Source of the DNA: Bremia lactucae
Lineage: Eukaryota > Oomycota > Peronosporomycetes > Peronosporales > Peronosporaceae
Assembly: GCF_004359215.1 (NCBI RefSeq)
Contig: NC_090627.1
Span: 106,671-170,670 of the forward strand
Length of the DNA: 64,000 bases
Direction of reading: 5' to 3'
Positions 42,990-54,284 of this stretch are shown here, one piece after another (the stretch's first letter is position 1; each line of letters starts with the position of its first letter). The notes beneath the pieces are model-generated. The model made no database searches. It saw nothing but the letters and a program-made list of their open reading frames with translations, and was not told where the DNA came from. Both the position numbers and the translations under genes were made by a program.

Positions 42990-44860
42990 CGGTTCACGAG
43001 TAGGCGCTTATACTCTTGATCTGTATGCGCCTCCGAACTTAATTTTGGAGGTAATTCAATTACCAACTCTAGAACCTCAACGGATCTTGTGAGATAGGCA
43101 TGGTGGTAAAATCAAGCAGATCTGCGTACTCGTCAGAGAGGACGAGTACGTAACCGATATTTGGCCAGCGGTAATTTTTTGCAGAGAACGAACGGCTTCT
43201 CAGCGGCTCATCGATGGACAAAAGTGTCCTCAATATGAAGACTCAGATTGAGAGATATACTACTCAATCCTGGGAGTTTCTTAAGACAAATCCTTTATAC
43301 AAGGAATTTAATGGAATTCAGGGATGCATTCCCTGAAGCAGTTCCATGCGAGTTGCATAAAGATAAAGGCACTCGACATGAGATCGAGCTCAAACCGGGC
43401 TCGTTGTACTGTGTCATGTAGCAGTGGCCACTGCCTCGTGAACAAGTACTTGCGATCGATTAATTCCTTATGAATCGATTAAAAGCGGGCCATATAAGGG
43501 AGTCAACCTCCCCACATACCTCTCCGACGTTCTGTGTGCGAAAGGCTACAGGAGGGTGGCGGATAGTGCACGCATTCAATAAACTGAATGCTGCAACAGT
43601 ACCTGCTTAAACGCCGATACTTAGAAAAGACGTAATCATAGATGGTATGTCTAAGAGTACCATCGTTTCGTCTAAGGATCTGATGGATGATTTTTATCAG
43701 ATCCTTACGCGTGAACGGAATACCCCGTACACAGCAGTGAGCACTCCCAGTGGAATGCTCTGGGAATGGTTAGTAATGATACAGGAACTTTGTAACGCCC
43801 CTGCAACATTCAACCGATGCGTAACGAATCTGTTAAGACCGGTACGAAAATTCGCACCGAGTTACTTTGACGATGTATTCGTCCATCGCCGGGCTATGGA
43901 TTAAAAGTCGGGCGTGGAAGTTTATGAAGCTCAAGTTCGTTAGGCTCTTACACTTATACAAAAGCATAAGTTGCACGCAAATCTCAAGAAGTGTTTATTC
44001 ATTGCAAGCGGAATACCATTTCTTGGGTGCACCGTCGGTTAACACGGCGTGCGCCCTGATCCCGAAAAGATCAAGGCAATTACCGACTGGCCAATTCCAG
44101 TGGATGTCAAGGGACTTAAAAAGTTTCTTGGACTAGCGGCGTACTTGCACAAGTACTCCCGCAATAATGCTGAAATGACAAATTCATCTCTCTCATCTCT
44201 TGTAAAAGATGAGAAATGGTTTGGAACGCTGATTGTCAGCGTTCCTTTCAAGGTATCAAGCAAAGCTTGATGCAATCGCCTATCTTCGCGATTGCAGATC
44301 AAGTCAGACCATTTAATGTGGTCTGTGACGCCAGCGATTTCGCAAACGGCTGTGCATTAATGCAATACGATACGGTTGGCGCGGAGTGCGTCGTCTGTTA
44401 CCAATCGAATCAGCTGCAACCAGCTGAGCGCAATTACCCAGTGCATGACAAATAACTCCTTGCCACGTAATATGCACTGGCTGGATTAAGGTCATTCTCC
44501 TCGGAGATAGACCATTCATCGTATATACGGACCATGTGTCATTACGCACGGCCGTAAACAGCTCACACCTCTCCCAAGAATGTCGAGATGGCTATTCTTT
44601 TTTGAGTATACTTTCTCCGTGAGATATAATCCAGGACGACTTAATGTCGTAGCTGATGCGTTATCACGCCGACCCGATTTCGAGTCAGCAGTGCACTCCA
44701 ACAGTGAAATTAATCCCACTGTTGCAACACTCACTACAAGTGTTCCGTCATCAACCTTAGTTGATGACATAAAGAAAGCCGACACAGAAGATAAGGACCT
44801 TTTAAGTTTGGTGGATCATATAATGAATCCATCCGATAAATCTTTTAAAGATTTACCGGC
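42990..44860 (+). pseudogene. Reverse transcriptase-RNase H of element B3
   Basis: RT fingers (GGWRIVHAFNKLNAA near 43555-43600), thumb and palm with NAPATFNRCVTNLLRPV and YFDD at 43863-43874, connection (LGLAAYLHKYSRNNAEM), RNase H (VVCDASDFANGCALMQYD, PAERNYPVHDK) and YNPGRLNVVADALSRRPDF. Stops at 43420, 43905 and 44453 and several frameshifts break it. Confidence 0.8.
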
Positions 44861-45705
44861 TTTATATCGATCGTCATCCGATCGATACACAACACGTAAC
44901 GGCTTATTGTAATACACAGCCGTTGCCGGCGACAATATACGTGTCGTCGTCCCAACTCACAATGATTTGCGCTTGCGCATCATGTTTGAGTGTCACGATG
45001 CACCAACAAGTGGACATCGTGGACGTGAGAAGACTTATCTCACAGTAAGTCGCGACTTTAGTGGCCTCGCGAGTATCAGTTCGTGCGCAAGTACATTCGT
45101 GCATGCGAGGTATGTCAACGGGTGAAGCCTAGCCCTTCATCCCGTGCACCTCTCCAACCCCTACCACTTCCCAGGAGAATGTTAAAAGGCCGTATCAATG
45201 GATTTCGTCTTCGGGTAACCCGAAGACGATCGCGAAAACAATGGAATCCCTGTTTTTGAAGACAGATCCAGCAAGATGGTACATCTTGCTGCAGTACCTC
45301 AGTCGATCACGACTCCGGGCTGTGCCCGTGTATTTATCTACACGGTATTCAAACTCCACGGGTAACCCCGTGAACTGGTCTTGGATAGAGATCTACGGTT
45401 TACGGTGGAGTTCTGGCAGTCCGTGTTCCAATATCTCGGAACATGGCTGACTATGTCAATTTCTGATCATCCAGAGACAGATGGTCAGACGGAGCGCGTC
45501 AATCGCGTCCTCGAAGAGATACTTCGAGGTTACGTCCAATCGTATCCGAATTGGAGCGAGATTATTCCGATGGTCGAATTCGCCATCAACAATTTGGTGC
45601 ATGCTTCTAGAACGTATACACCGGTTTTCGTGAACGGCTTACGTCATCCACGCATACCCACCTAATTAGAAGGATCCTCTACTTTAAGGGTGATGTGTGG
45701 TGGAC
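44861..45705 (+). pseudogene. Integrase of element B3
   Basis: Zinc module with CEVCQRVKPSP (about 45105-45135); core blocks SMDFVFG (about 45195) and GQTERVNRVLEEILRGYV (45490-45540). The SDRDPRF aspartate segment reads LDRDLRF. Stops near 44912, 45215 and 45365. The C-terminal GPF module is deleted. Confidence 0.75.
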
Positions 45706-46165
45706 TCGCAAGAACTTTTATTTCGATTGCTTACGCTACGTCATCACTACGCACAGAAATAAATGTGGGTGACGGCACGGGAGCCGATGTGCTGGCGATG
45801 AGGAATCATCTTCATCGTCAGAACCAAATATGCTATAGCTAGCGCTATAAGCACGCTTATCCGATTGGGCTTCCTCATTCGAAGGCTCATTGTCAGCCGC
45901 CTGACGATGACCAGGCGACAGATCTACTCTCCCTGAGCCGGCCGATTCGTCCGACTCGCAAAAATAGTCGACCTCCAAAGAGGGGTCGGACTCACGTGGT
46001 GACTGTGACTGCCACGTGCACTCGCAACATCTAGTGTTGCGGAAAAAAAGGATTCTACGGCAGACAAAACGTCTGCCGCAAGATACATTATGCGTTGTCC
46101 GCGGCTGCATGTACCGCAGCCGAAGGTGCCGCACTTTTCGCATACCGCATGGACTCATTAACCAT
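45706..46165 (-). pseudogene. Antisense ORF of element B3, N-terminal part
   Basis: Reads from ATG 46165 (MVNESMRYAKSAAPSAAVHA), matching B2 codon for codon, then SDPSLEVDYFCESDESAGS, NEPSNEEAQSDKRAYSASYS and FGSDDEDDSSS, strongly acidic. The C-terminal coiled coil is deleted. This copy shows the DPSLxVDYxxES motif most clearly. Confidence 0.62.
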
Positions 46166-46282
46166 GCGATAGAATAAAAAAATGATGGTATTGACCAGTC
46201 AACATCGTTTTCAGTTAAGTGGTCGTAAAGTGACCACTCTATTCATGAAAGCCAGAGTAAATGTCGTTTAAGGGAGAGGTGA

Positions 46283-46721
46283 TGTAACGGGGTGTACCGT
46301 TACGTGAACTTAACATTTAAAGGATTTAAATTAATTTAGTATTTAAAAGGTCGAGAATATAAAAAGAATACTACTTTACAAAGTAATATTCGGAAAGCTT
46401 ATCCATTGATAGATTTACAATATCATATCTATTTGCTACGCGGTCCAGTCAGCGCTGGACGCGCGCAAAGAGAGACAGATAAGGTTTTATTACATGCTTA
46501 GATTAGTATATAATTAAGCTAGTATAAATAAATGGAGAGCAGTAGAACTTAATTATAAGAATCACAGTTTAATTTTAACCCTGTTTAAAGAAAGTGTCTT
46601 GGAGAAAGTCTTCCTCCGCACGTACTAGTGTACGTAAAGTGACCTAAAGCACCACTCGCAGCTGATGAAGTGCGCAGTGGACTTGTACTGAAGCAGTAAA
46701 AGTCGGCAGTGCCCCGTTTCA
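46283..46721 (+). repeat. 3' LTR of element B3
   Basis: 439 bp, TGTAACGGGG...CCCCGTTTCA. The preceding purine-rich AAGGGAGAGGTGA is the polypurine tract. Confidence 0.88.
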
Positions 46722-47269
46722 TACATATTACTTGCAAGGTAGTCGTTGTAAGGAATGAACTCATCTTGATCGATGCAAACAATTCTCGAAAAATGATAGA
46801 GGTTGAAAATAATAGTAAATCATTTTATTCTTTAGTTGGAAATTCGCTGTGCTTATCCTGAAACGCCGATGCCTAAATTTCAATAGCTACTTCGAAGTTT
46901 AGTAAAATGCACTCAGCCTCTGATGCTCTTCGATAATTCCTAGGCAGCATTGCATCAGCTTGAAGGAGATGGAGTTTCAGCCGAATCGAAGCATGTGAAC
47001 GCACAAACTACTATGAGTTCACATGCAAACAGGGGAATAAATGATAGCACAAATGTATTTAAAAAGCTTTGCCAAAGTGGTGCCTGCGCTTCGAACGGTG
47101 AAGCTGAAATTTTACTTGGCGCTAGACCAAAACGTTACCGAAATGAAATAGAGCCGTTTACTAAGTCGAAGCTTGTTGCCAAGTAAGTATTACATATCGT
47201 TTTAGAGGCTATCAATGTTGGTAATATCACGAAAATCACAACGTTGGCATTTGTTGGGGTGTCGTACTG
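46722..47269 (+). other. Island with possible orphan host exon
   Basis: An open stretch from at least 46950 to 47186 (MHQLEGDGVSAESKHVNAQT onward, 78 residues) runs into CCAAGTAAGTATT at 47179-47191, a good GTAAGT splice donor. CCTAGGCAG just before could be an acceptor. No family recognised (PKRYRNEIEPFTKSKLV near the end). It may be one exon of a gene broken by retrotransposons, or chance. Confidence 0.3.
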
Positions 47270-47673
47270 TGTAGACAGGCACTTCTTGATGCGACCACGC
47301 TCTACTTAAGCACGCACCCTAGCGCAGCGAGGAAGAGGCTTGACCGTCTACTATCGTAAGCAGTGAGGTAGTTGTGGTAGGCGCCTTAGCGATCTCACCC
47401 AACGCACTATGTACTATAGTAATGTGTCGTCACGGGAGCGGTGATCCGACACCTCGTGCGCACTCAACAAGTAGAAAGTAGTTTTCAGACTGATTTATAC
47501 TTATTCGTATTTCAAAAATTCCTTTTCTACCAATCAAATGAATATATCTGTAGATAACACTAATATGTATTAATAGCGTTTATTCCAGATACCTCGCGTA
47601 ACGGATGACGCTAGTCGTCATCACGGATGACGCTCGGCGTCATCTTTTCTAATGTGAATGCACCTATGTGCAT
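47270..47673 (-). repeat. Family A LTR fragment, 3' part
   Basis: Reverse complement matches 19030-19620 type sequence (TCCGTTACGCGAGATAT, CGTGACGACACATTAC, AAGTAGAGCGTGG) ending CCTGTCTACA at 47270. It breaks off at 47673, exactly where the inverted family B segment starts. Confidence 0.78.
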
Positions 47674-49168
47674 TACTGTTGCAGCATTCAGTTTATTGAA
47701 TGCGTGCACTATCCGCCACCCTCCTGTAGCCTTTCGCACACAGAACGTCGGAGAGGTATGTGGGGAGGTTGACTCCCTTATATGGCCCGCTTTTAATCGA
47801 TTCATAAGGAATTAATCGATCGCAAGTACTTGTTCACGAGGCAGTGGCCACTGCTACATGACACAGTACAACGAGCCCGGTTTGAGCTCGATCTCATGTC
47901 GAGTGCCTTTATCTTTATGCAACTCGCATGGAACTGCTTCAGGGAATGCATCCCTGAATTCCATTAAATTCCTTGTATAAAGGATTTGTCTTAAGAAACT
48001 CCCAGGATTGAGTAGTATATCTCTCAATCTGAGTCTTCATATTGAGGACACTTTTGTTCATCGATGAGCCGCTGAGAAGCCGTTCGTTCTCTGCAAAAAA
48101 TTACCGCTGGCCAAATATCGGTTACGTACTCGTCCTCTCTGACGAGTACGCAGATCTGCTTGATTTTACCACCATGCCTATCTCACAAGATCCGTTGAGG
48201 TTCTAGAGTTGGTAATTGAATTACCTCCAAAATTAAGTTCGGAGGCGCATACAGATCAAGAGTATAAGCGCCTACTCGTGAACCGTTATTAACCAAGACA
48301 TTTAATGTTTCGGTTTCTTCCTGGGATCTATCCCCGGGCTGCCGAGGGATTAATCCATCGGGATCTTGAAGTCTAGTTGCTTCAACATTACCTATTTGAG
48401 GAGATTTCTCTCAATTACGTGGGGACCTTTTCCTTCAACGTCTTCCAAGTGTGCTTGCGCAATCACAGTCGGGTCCTCTACGGTCGACTCTCTACTCAAC
48501 CTAGGATCATCGTGTTGTCCGTTTGGGGCAACCGGTATATCCCTTGAATGTCGCCCGCTAGGCGTACATTCATGTCTCAATCCACTCGACTTCTTCGAGT
48601 GATGGATATTCTGCGCTGCCTTTGCCTTCGCACAGCCGCCGGCAGCTGACTTCACAGGGTGATTAGTAATCACACTCTGATCTTGTGCAGTCGAACTAAC
48701 GACCATATCACAAGTGAGGCCATCGCACTCACTCGTTGTACATTCACACGCTTGTGGACGCTCCAAGACTTTCATCAGATGGCCATCTGATGAGCAAGTG
48801 GCAGGCATTTTTACGGATCGATGCTGCCAGCTGATTCTTGGCTTATATTTTCTGAGCCAAGGTAAATTTAGGATGACATCAAACTTGTCATCCAAATCCA
48901 GTACGATGGGATTATCATCGTACTGTAAATCTCGTAACGTGTAGCGAAATTTTACTACGCGTTTCATTACTGTCATCGATGCGCCTGTCGCTAGACGCAC
49001 CGTCATCCTCGTTTGAGGGGTGTCGCGCTTAACATATTTGAGCCTATCTACCAATTCCAAATATTGCCGTGTAAGATAATATTCTCTAAATAATATCTAC
49101 CTTTTATATAATATATTAATTAACAACCTTTTAGTGTTAATTTGTATGTAACGATGCACCCCGTTACA
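47674..49168 (-). mobile_element. Family B fragment B4 (LTR start plus pol)
   Basis: Minus strand, from the right: the first ~95 bp of a family B LTR (TGTAACGGGG at 49168), then a jump to protease and linker (49060-48392, 222 residues open, LDDKFDVILNLPWLRKYKPR), then RT to 47674. Bases 47674-48676 mirror B3 42599-43601 almost exactly. The protease part beyond 48676 is more intact than in B3. Everything between LTR and protease is deleted. Confidence 0.82.
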
Positions 49169-49496
49169 TTCTAGGCCAAAGCACTTGCATTATCATGCCC
49201 TCAACTTGTCGGAAATACGACGCGCATCGCACTGAGGAAATTTCCTCCAGTCTTCACACGCACCAAATTCAATTTCAATTTCCAACAATGGTTTCGGCAT
49301 CAATGCGCCAAGAAGCTGGTCCGGCTTCGTTCGTATCGGTCAAGACCGTTCGATCGGCAGACGAACCTTTACGAAGACCATCTGGCGGCACGACGGGGGC
49401 TTACAAATGAGAACGGGAATGCAACAGCAGTTAGGAAATAGCTTAAAACTATCTGCTGCCTTTAACTGCTCTTGTTTTTGAAACCATGGAGCAATG
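49169..49496. other. Presumed promoter region of secreted-protein locus
   Basis: No repeat or RNA gene recognised. CAAATTCAATTTCAATTTCC at about 49263-49283 resembles a pyrimidine/T-rich initiator flank but lies over 200 bp before the ATG. Confidence 0.3.
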
Positions 49497-49499
49497 GTC

Positions 49500-50023
49500 A
49501 TGAGACTAGACAAGCCTTTGCAAGTTTTGCTGCTTCTTTTCTTTTCCATCATATGCTCGTGCCATGAGGCCGGCGAAAAATATCAAAGTTTAAATGAAAG
49601 CAAGCCTAGACGTCTTGTGGCCGCTCCGTTCGCAGCAGCTAATACAAAAGACTCGTATTATGCAAAAGTGTCTCCAAAACTGACGTGGACATTTAAAAAA
49701 CACGACTAATATTACAGACGACGTACTATTGACTTTGTTCAATTTATTAATAAGGGGAAACAAGTTGATAGCCCTCTTCACGGCTTTAATATTACTGAGG
49801 GGAAGGCATAGCAACTTGTGATGCTGTTTCAAAATCAGGGCATCAAAAATATACTGCATGCGTTGTCTGCAAGAGCCAACCACGACGAAAAAATCAAGCA
49901 GATTTTGAGAAGCAGTCAGAATCACTAGAAATTTTTGTGGATATTCAACCGAACTTCTCGCGATGCTTTGGCTTCTGTTGTCGATTTTGCGACGCTGAAG
50001 ACGAGGTCTCATTACGTCGTAAT
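49500..50023 (+). pseudogene. Decayed secreted-protein (effector-like) gene
   Basis: ATG 49500 (or 49494) starts a clear signal peptide: hydrophobic QVLLLLFFSIICSC, then a small-residue cleavage zone. PRRLV follows near residue 37, a weak RxLR-like element; no EER is seen. The frame meets TAA at 49707-49709 but keeps protein-like sequence in the same frame beyond it (VQFINKGKQ, HALSARANHDEKIKQILRS), with further stops near 49809 and 49928. It runs up to the C2 LTR at 50024, which probably truncates it. Effector ancestry is inferred from architecture only. Confidence 0.45.
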
Positions 50024-50512
50024 TGTAGCAGCACTACCTCGCTCCTAATGTCAGAAGAAGACTTTTCAGACTCAGAATATCTTCTAATTTATTGAGCTGA
50101 TGGGTTTAAGAACTTAGGAAGTCGTACAAACTATTAAAGCTTAAGAAATCCTGGCTCAAGGGATTTAGGGATTCGTAGAACCAAGTGGCAACTAGTGCCC
50201 AATACCTTATAAAGGCTTCTATCTCCTCCAGATCAATGTGCAAGCCTTATGAAGGCACTTAACGCTTTTAGATCAAAAGGGATACTGCACTTTATTTAAT
50301 TATTTAAATCTACACCTCACCTAGCTAATTTAAAATAGATTTCGGCCACCAGATTTATATCTGGCATCCACCACATTTGTTACACACAATAAATGGGTTT
50401 TAGTAATTAACTTTTTTTAAAAAGGTAAAAGGGGTATTTTATATATAAGGTAAATGAACCACAGCAACGGTTCTGCAACCGATGTGTGCCCTCCATTGCA
50501 CCCTCCCCATCA
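50024..50512 (-). repeat. 3' LTR and polypurine tract of C2
   Basis: 477-bp LTR matching 16767-17251. On the minus strand GATGGGGAGGG (about 50511-50501) directly precedes the LTR start TGCAATGGAGG, a classic polypurine tract. Confidence 0.83.
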
Positions 50513-50716
50513 GGCTGTTGACACCGAGTGTCAACATTCGCTTCATTTTCTTTTCTAGGTTGGAACCTAAACAGCTACCGTTCGGTTGTGCCCCATGCAA
50601 CCAAGCGTGAGCACAGACTTTAAGCTCCTTCCTCGACGATGAGGAAACGGTGGATTTAAAAATCACTCTCAAGCAGATAATGAGGAACAAGAGCGTCGCT
50701 TTTTCACGTCTTCACC

Positions 50717-51935
50717 TTGGATGAACGTCGGAGGGCCATAGATCTGTTTCCAGAACGTGAGGCTGCGGATGTCTTAACTGCATTTAGCAGGACAAAGGAC
50801 CCTGAGTCTAACATCATTACAAATCCGCTCGATGAAGAGCAAGAGCGGGCAATCCTCATAGGGGAACAAGATCGTCATCGAGCCGCCGAGATAGCGAAAG
50901 CTTAGGCTCTTAGTGAATATAGATTCACTCCGCTAAGTACGGACGAGCGTCTCAAGTAGATCGCGGGTCACAGCTTGGCCATCTCCGGTGAAACGGCGAA
51001 AACGCCGGAGGAGATCGCTAATTGCAATGCGCTTCATGAGCGATACCTTATGCAAAAGGTAATGACGTGAAGTCAGTATCTGACGCGTTTACGTGATCAA
51101 GCCCGTTCGGCTTTGGAGACCTCAATGTCGTAAACTCCGATCGTTTTGTTTTCAAACAAAACAAGGAGTGAAAACGAAGTCTCATTTGAGAACTGGGTAC
51201 ACGGAGCCCACCGCCTCCGTAATATTTGGAATTTCATATATTCTGCGGATGTGGCTGATGTTCGTTTGGAACGGAAGCTTCGCTTCGATTTCGCTAAGCT
51301 TAAGGCCAAAGGCAAGTTACCTTCGGCATTTATGCCACAAAATGATGAAAGGCTTAGCTGATATTTTAGTGCTTTTTTTCGGTTTATCGTAGAGCTATGG
51401 ATCAAAGCCGCACCGAGGCTATAGATACTCCCAATTTCACGTCTAGTGGTGGGAAGCGTCGTTTGACGCGAGTTGACTCTGAGCTCGGCGCTCAAAAACG
51501 TCAACGGCGTACGGGCATTCTTGCCAAAGAGGTACCTCAAACTCCCAAGCCTTTTAGGAAGAGGGGTACCCTAGCCACTTCATCAGATCCTAGTATTGAC
51601 CCTTACGACTACGTAGCTTTAAACGTTTCTCCACGTAAAACTGAAGCCCCCCCCCCGCGCACCAAGCAGCGCGGAGGGGGTCGAAATCTCGGTTGTAGCA
51701 TTTGATGCTCGAAAGCACGATGCGCAACTTCTTCGTAAAGTCTTTGCTCGAGTTGAGAGCTCCTTTGAGGCGGTTCAGACCCGTCTTTCAACGCTGGAAC
51801 GTCAGCAGCCTCGTTTAGAGGGCCAGCTAGACATCCTGATGAGGATGCAGCAATCTGCGACACGACCGCCTGCCTCGACGCAAGCGCCTTTAAGTCCACG
51901 TGTGAAGGGTCCAGATATGGCTTTAGCAAGCCAAC
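50717..51935 (+). pseudogene. Antisense accessory ORF of element C2
   Basis: Opposite to pol. Readable segments: 50717-50905 (MDERRRAIDLFPEREAADVL, EEQERAILIGEQDRHRAAE), 51146-51361 (SENEVSFENWVHGAHRLRN, RKLRFDFAKLKAKGKLPSAF), 51397-51705 and 51720-51935 (LRKVFARVESSFEAVQTRL, ERQQPRLEGQLDILMRMQQ). Stops at 50903, 50957, 51068, 51128 and 51359. Predicted cytosolic, helical, coiled-coil C-terminus; function unknown. The last 330 bp overlap open integrase sequence on the minus strand. Confidence 0.62.
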
Positions 51936-52270
51936 GTAGAGCACTGGGGTTTTTTGCGACTTGCTAGGAAGGTTTAGCGTGTAAGCTTGGCCCTTCTTGG
52001 CCACGACCATAAATGGCCTAATAAAGCGTGGACGCAATTTGGTCTAGAAGACCGCGGAAACCAAGTAAGTAGGTAGATTTTTAGCGTTTAGTAAAACTTG
52101 GTATCCAACCATACAAGTTTTGATACAGCTTCTGCCTTTGGCATCTCCTTGTTCTTTTTGTTTGTCTTGTCTATCAGCCATCGTATCCTTGACATGTCTT
52201 AAGACATTAAATTGCGTCGCGAGAAACTCGCATACTTGTTTCCGAACGGTAACAGTGCTGATAGGGATAA
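51609..52270 (-). pseudogene. Integrase C-terminus of element C2
   Basis: From the right: ATQFNVLRHVKDTMADRQDK, MVGYQVLLNAKNLPTYLVS, then after a frame break RFIRPFMVVAKKGQAYTLNL and LYVGLLKPYLDPSHVDLKAL. A 142-residue stretch continues open to 51609 past the usual integrase end, overlapping the plus-strand ORF. No chromodomain recognised. Confidence 0.75.
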
Positions 52271-52280
52271 AATCTTCTAA

Positions 52281-53127
52281 TGTTACACAGCACCCGTTAT
52301 GGACACTTCGTGTACTTAAGGGGATGGTCAATGACTTAAATAAAGTAATTAGACTCGCCACCTGGGTGTGAATCACATTTGTGACCAACCCTTGTGTATG
52401 TGATGCACATAGGAGCATTCGCATTAGGAGGGATGACGCCTAGCATCATCCGTTATGTAAGATATTAAGCACGATATGCTCGCAATACATATTGGTGCTA
52501 TCTATAGAGATGACATCCTGATTGGTAAAAATATGTATTCATGTTTATTTCGATTAAATATAACTCAGTCTGAAAACTGCTTCCGACTTGGTAAGTGCGC
52601 ACGAGGAGTCGGATCGCTGCTCCCGTGACGACAAGTACACCAAGTGCTTAGTGCGTTGGGTGAGGTTGCTAAGGCTCCTACCCCAACTACCCCACTGCAC
52701 GCGGAGAAACGGACAAACCGCTTTTGTACAATTTTTTAAATTAAAAAATTAAAAAAAGTTTTTTTTCTTTAAAAAAATTAAAAAAAACGACTTGACTTAA
52801 TAAAAGTATTAAAAAAGTGATTTATAATTTCAGTTGTGCCTTTTATACAAAAATATCAATATTCTAACGTTTTGTACAATTCAGGGGTTCGTAGAACCAA
52901 GTGCAACTAATTTTTCACAGAAAGCGATGTAATTTAGCAATTTAAAGAGACATTAGAACGAAAGAAAACACATGAAAAATTATAAATAATATTGATAATA
53001 TGCTTCAAGAATTTTTTAAATTATTTTCAAATTTTGCAGGTTATCGATTCTCGCTGTTGTAAGGTGTTTGCTTAAGTAGGGCGTGACCGCATTACAACGT
53101 GACCGCATTACGACGTGCCCGCCTACA
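52281..53127 (+). repeat. 5' LTR of A3 with AT-rich insertion
   Basis: Begins TGTTACACAG and ends GCCTACA. At about 52722-53040 the LTR is interrupted by AT-rich sequence. TTTTGTACAATT occurs at both 52722 and about 52863, and between the AT blocks lies a scrap like the family C LTR (CAGGGGTTCGTAGAACCAAG). The primer site TGGTAGCACTTTTAATCC follows at 53130-53147. Confidence 0.78.
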
Positions 53128-53181
53128 CTTGGTAGCACTTTTAATCCTTCCCACGACCCGCATCTCTGCGTGTGGACGTGA

Positions 53182-54284
53182 GAATGAGCCTCAACATTGA
53201 TTAGGCTCATTTCCCCCACCTCTTCGAGCATCACCGGGAGGTGGCAGGGCTCTTGGCGCAGGAACTTGGAGAACAAGATTTCGCCAGACTCCTTGGCAAC
53301 CCTCCTGAGAAACATTTTGCTCAGTTAGAGCAATTTGAGGCATTCGTGCTCGGAGAGCAGTGAGCCGCGTCCGAGGCACAGAGCCATACTGGGCGGAGTC
53401 CGTCACTCAGACTCAGAAGGGGCTGAGGCATGAGCAGGCTCGGAGCGAGGCTCTCAACAGATCAATTGATATGCTCTCTGCCCTGCCGCATCAGCCGAGG
53501 CTCATTCGGATGGACCCACCCAAGTTCGATGGAACTGCGGCGCACACGATTCTTCACTAACTGTTTGCCGTGGAGCAATGCGGTCTCGCGCAGCTCATCG
53601 AGGACGACAGCCTGATGGTGTCGTACGCCATGTCGCATCTGCGCGGTAAAGCCTCAGAGTGGGCTTTCTCGCTTATGGCGGACGTTAAGGCGTTCCCTAC
53701 ATGGGCGATCTTTAAGGAAAAGATTCACGCCATGTACCAGCCACCGAACAATGAAGTGTATTGCTTCAGGCGCGCTTCTTTGGAGCGCGACGGGCGAAGC
53801 GATCTCTGAGAGATTATGTGCAAGAGATGCGCTCGCTGTCGACGTTTATTACCGTAGGTCCGATTCCGAAGGTCATTACGTTGCCCACGTTTATGATCGG
53901 ACAACGGCATGGCCCATCGCGACACGCTCTTTTCAGAAGATGCCGTCGACGATGGAAGAGGAATTCCAAATTGCCTTAGTTGAGGAGCAATCCTACAACA
54001 GTGCCTCGGCGACAGCTTAATATAAGCCGTCGGCCGAGAGGTCAGATGTAACTCCCATGGAGTTGGTCAATGCAGACGTTATCTGCTATAAATGCCGCAA
54101 GCGCGGCCATATGATGGCTCGCTGCTATGCCAGGGTCCCTGCTGGGGCAAAGATGCCCAACATAGCTCTCCATTTCCAAAGGGCGATGGCAAGGACCAGC
54201 GTGCGCGACGCATGAGTTCTGAATCGACCACTGAGGAGTCGAAAAAAATGCAAGAGCGCAGTAGGGGCAGGATGCCCTACTGAC
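53182..54284 (+). pseudogene. gag of element A3
   Basis: N-terminal part 53360-53560 (RSEALNRSIDMLSALPHQPR, MDPPKFDGTAAHTI), core 53570-53760 (EDDSLMVSYAMSHLRGKASE, FPTWAIFKEKIHAMYQPPNN), continuing in a second frame (RSLRDYVQEMRSLSTFIT). The zinc knuckle CYKCRKRGHMMARC at 54084-54125 has all ligands. Frameshifts near 53562, 53780 and 53940. The upstream start codon is uncertain. Confidence 0.75.

Larger units (their letters stand above)
40429..46721 (+). mobile_element. Ty3/gypsy element B3, both LTRs
   Basis: LTRs 40429-40862 and 46283-46721 with gag, protease, RT, RNase H, integrase and the N-terminal part of the antisense ORF. A deletion joins integrase (about 45700) to the antisense ORF (about 45710), removing the integrase tail and the coiled-coil end. 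The LTRs differ at many sites. No matching 5-bp flanking duplication is evident (TGTAG left, TACAT right). Confidence 0.88.
50024..52280 (-). mobile_element. 3' end of Ty3/gypsy element C2
   Basis: Minus strand: 3' LTR 50024-50500, polypurine tract, accessory ORF on the opposite (plus) strand, then integrase C-terminus up to about 52270, where the A3 LTR begins. It proves that in family C the plus-strand ORF lies between integrase and the 3' LTR of the same element. The remainder of the element is missing. Confidence 0.82.
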
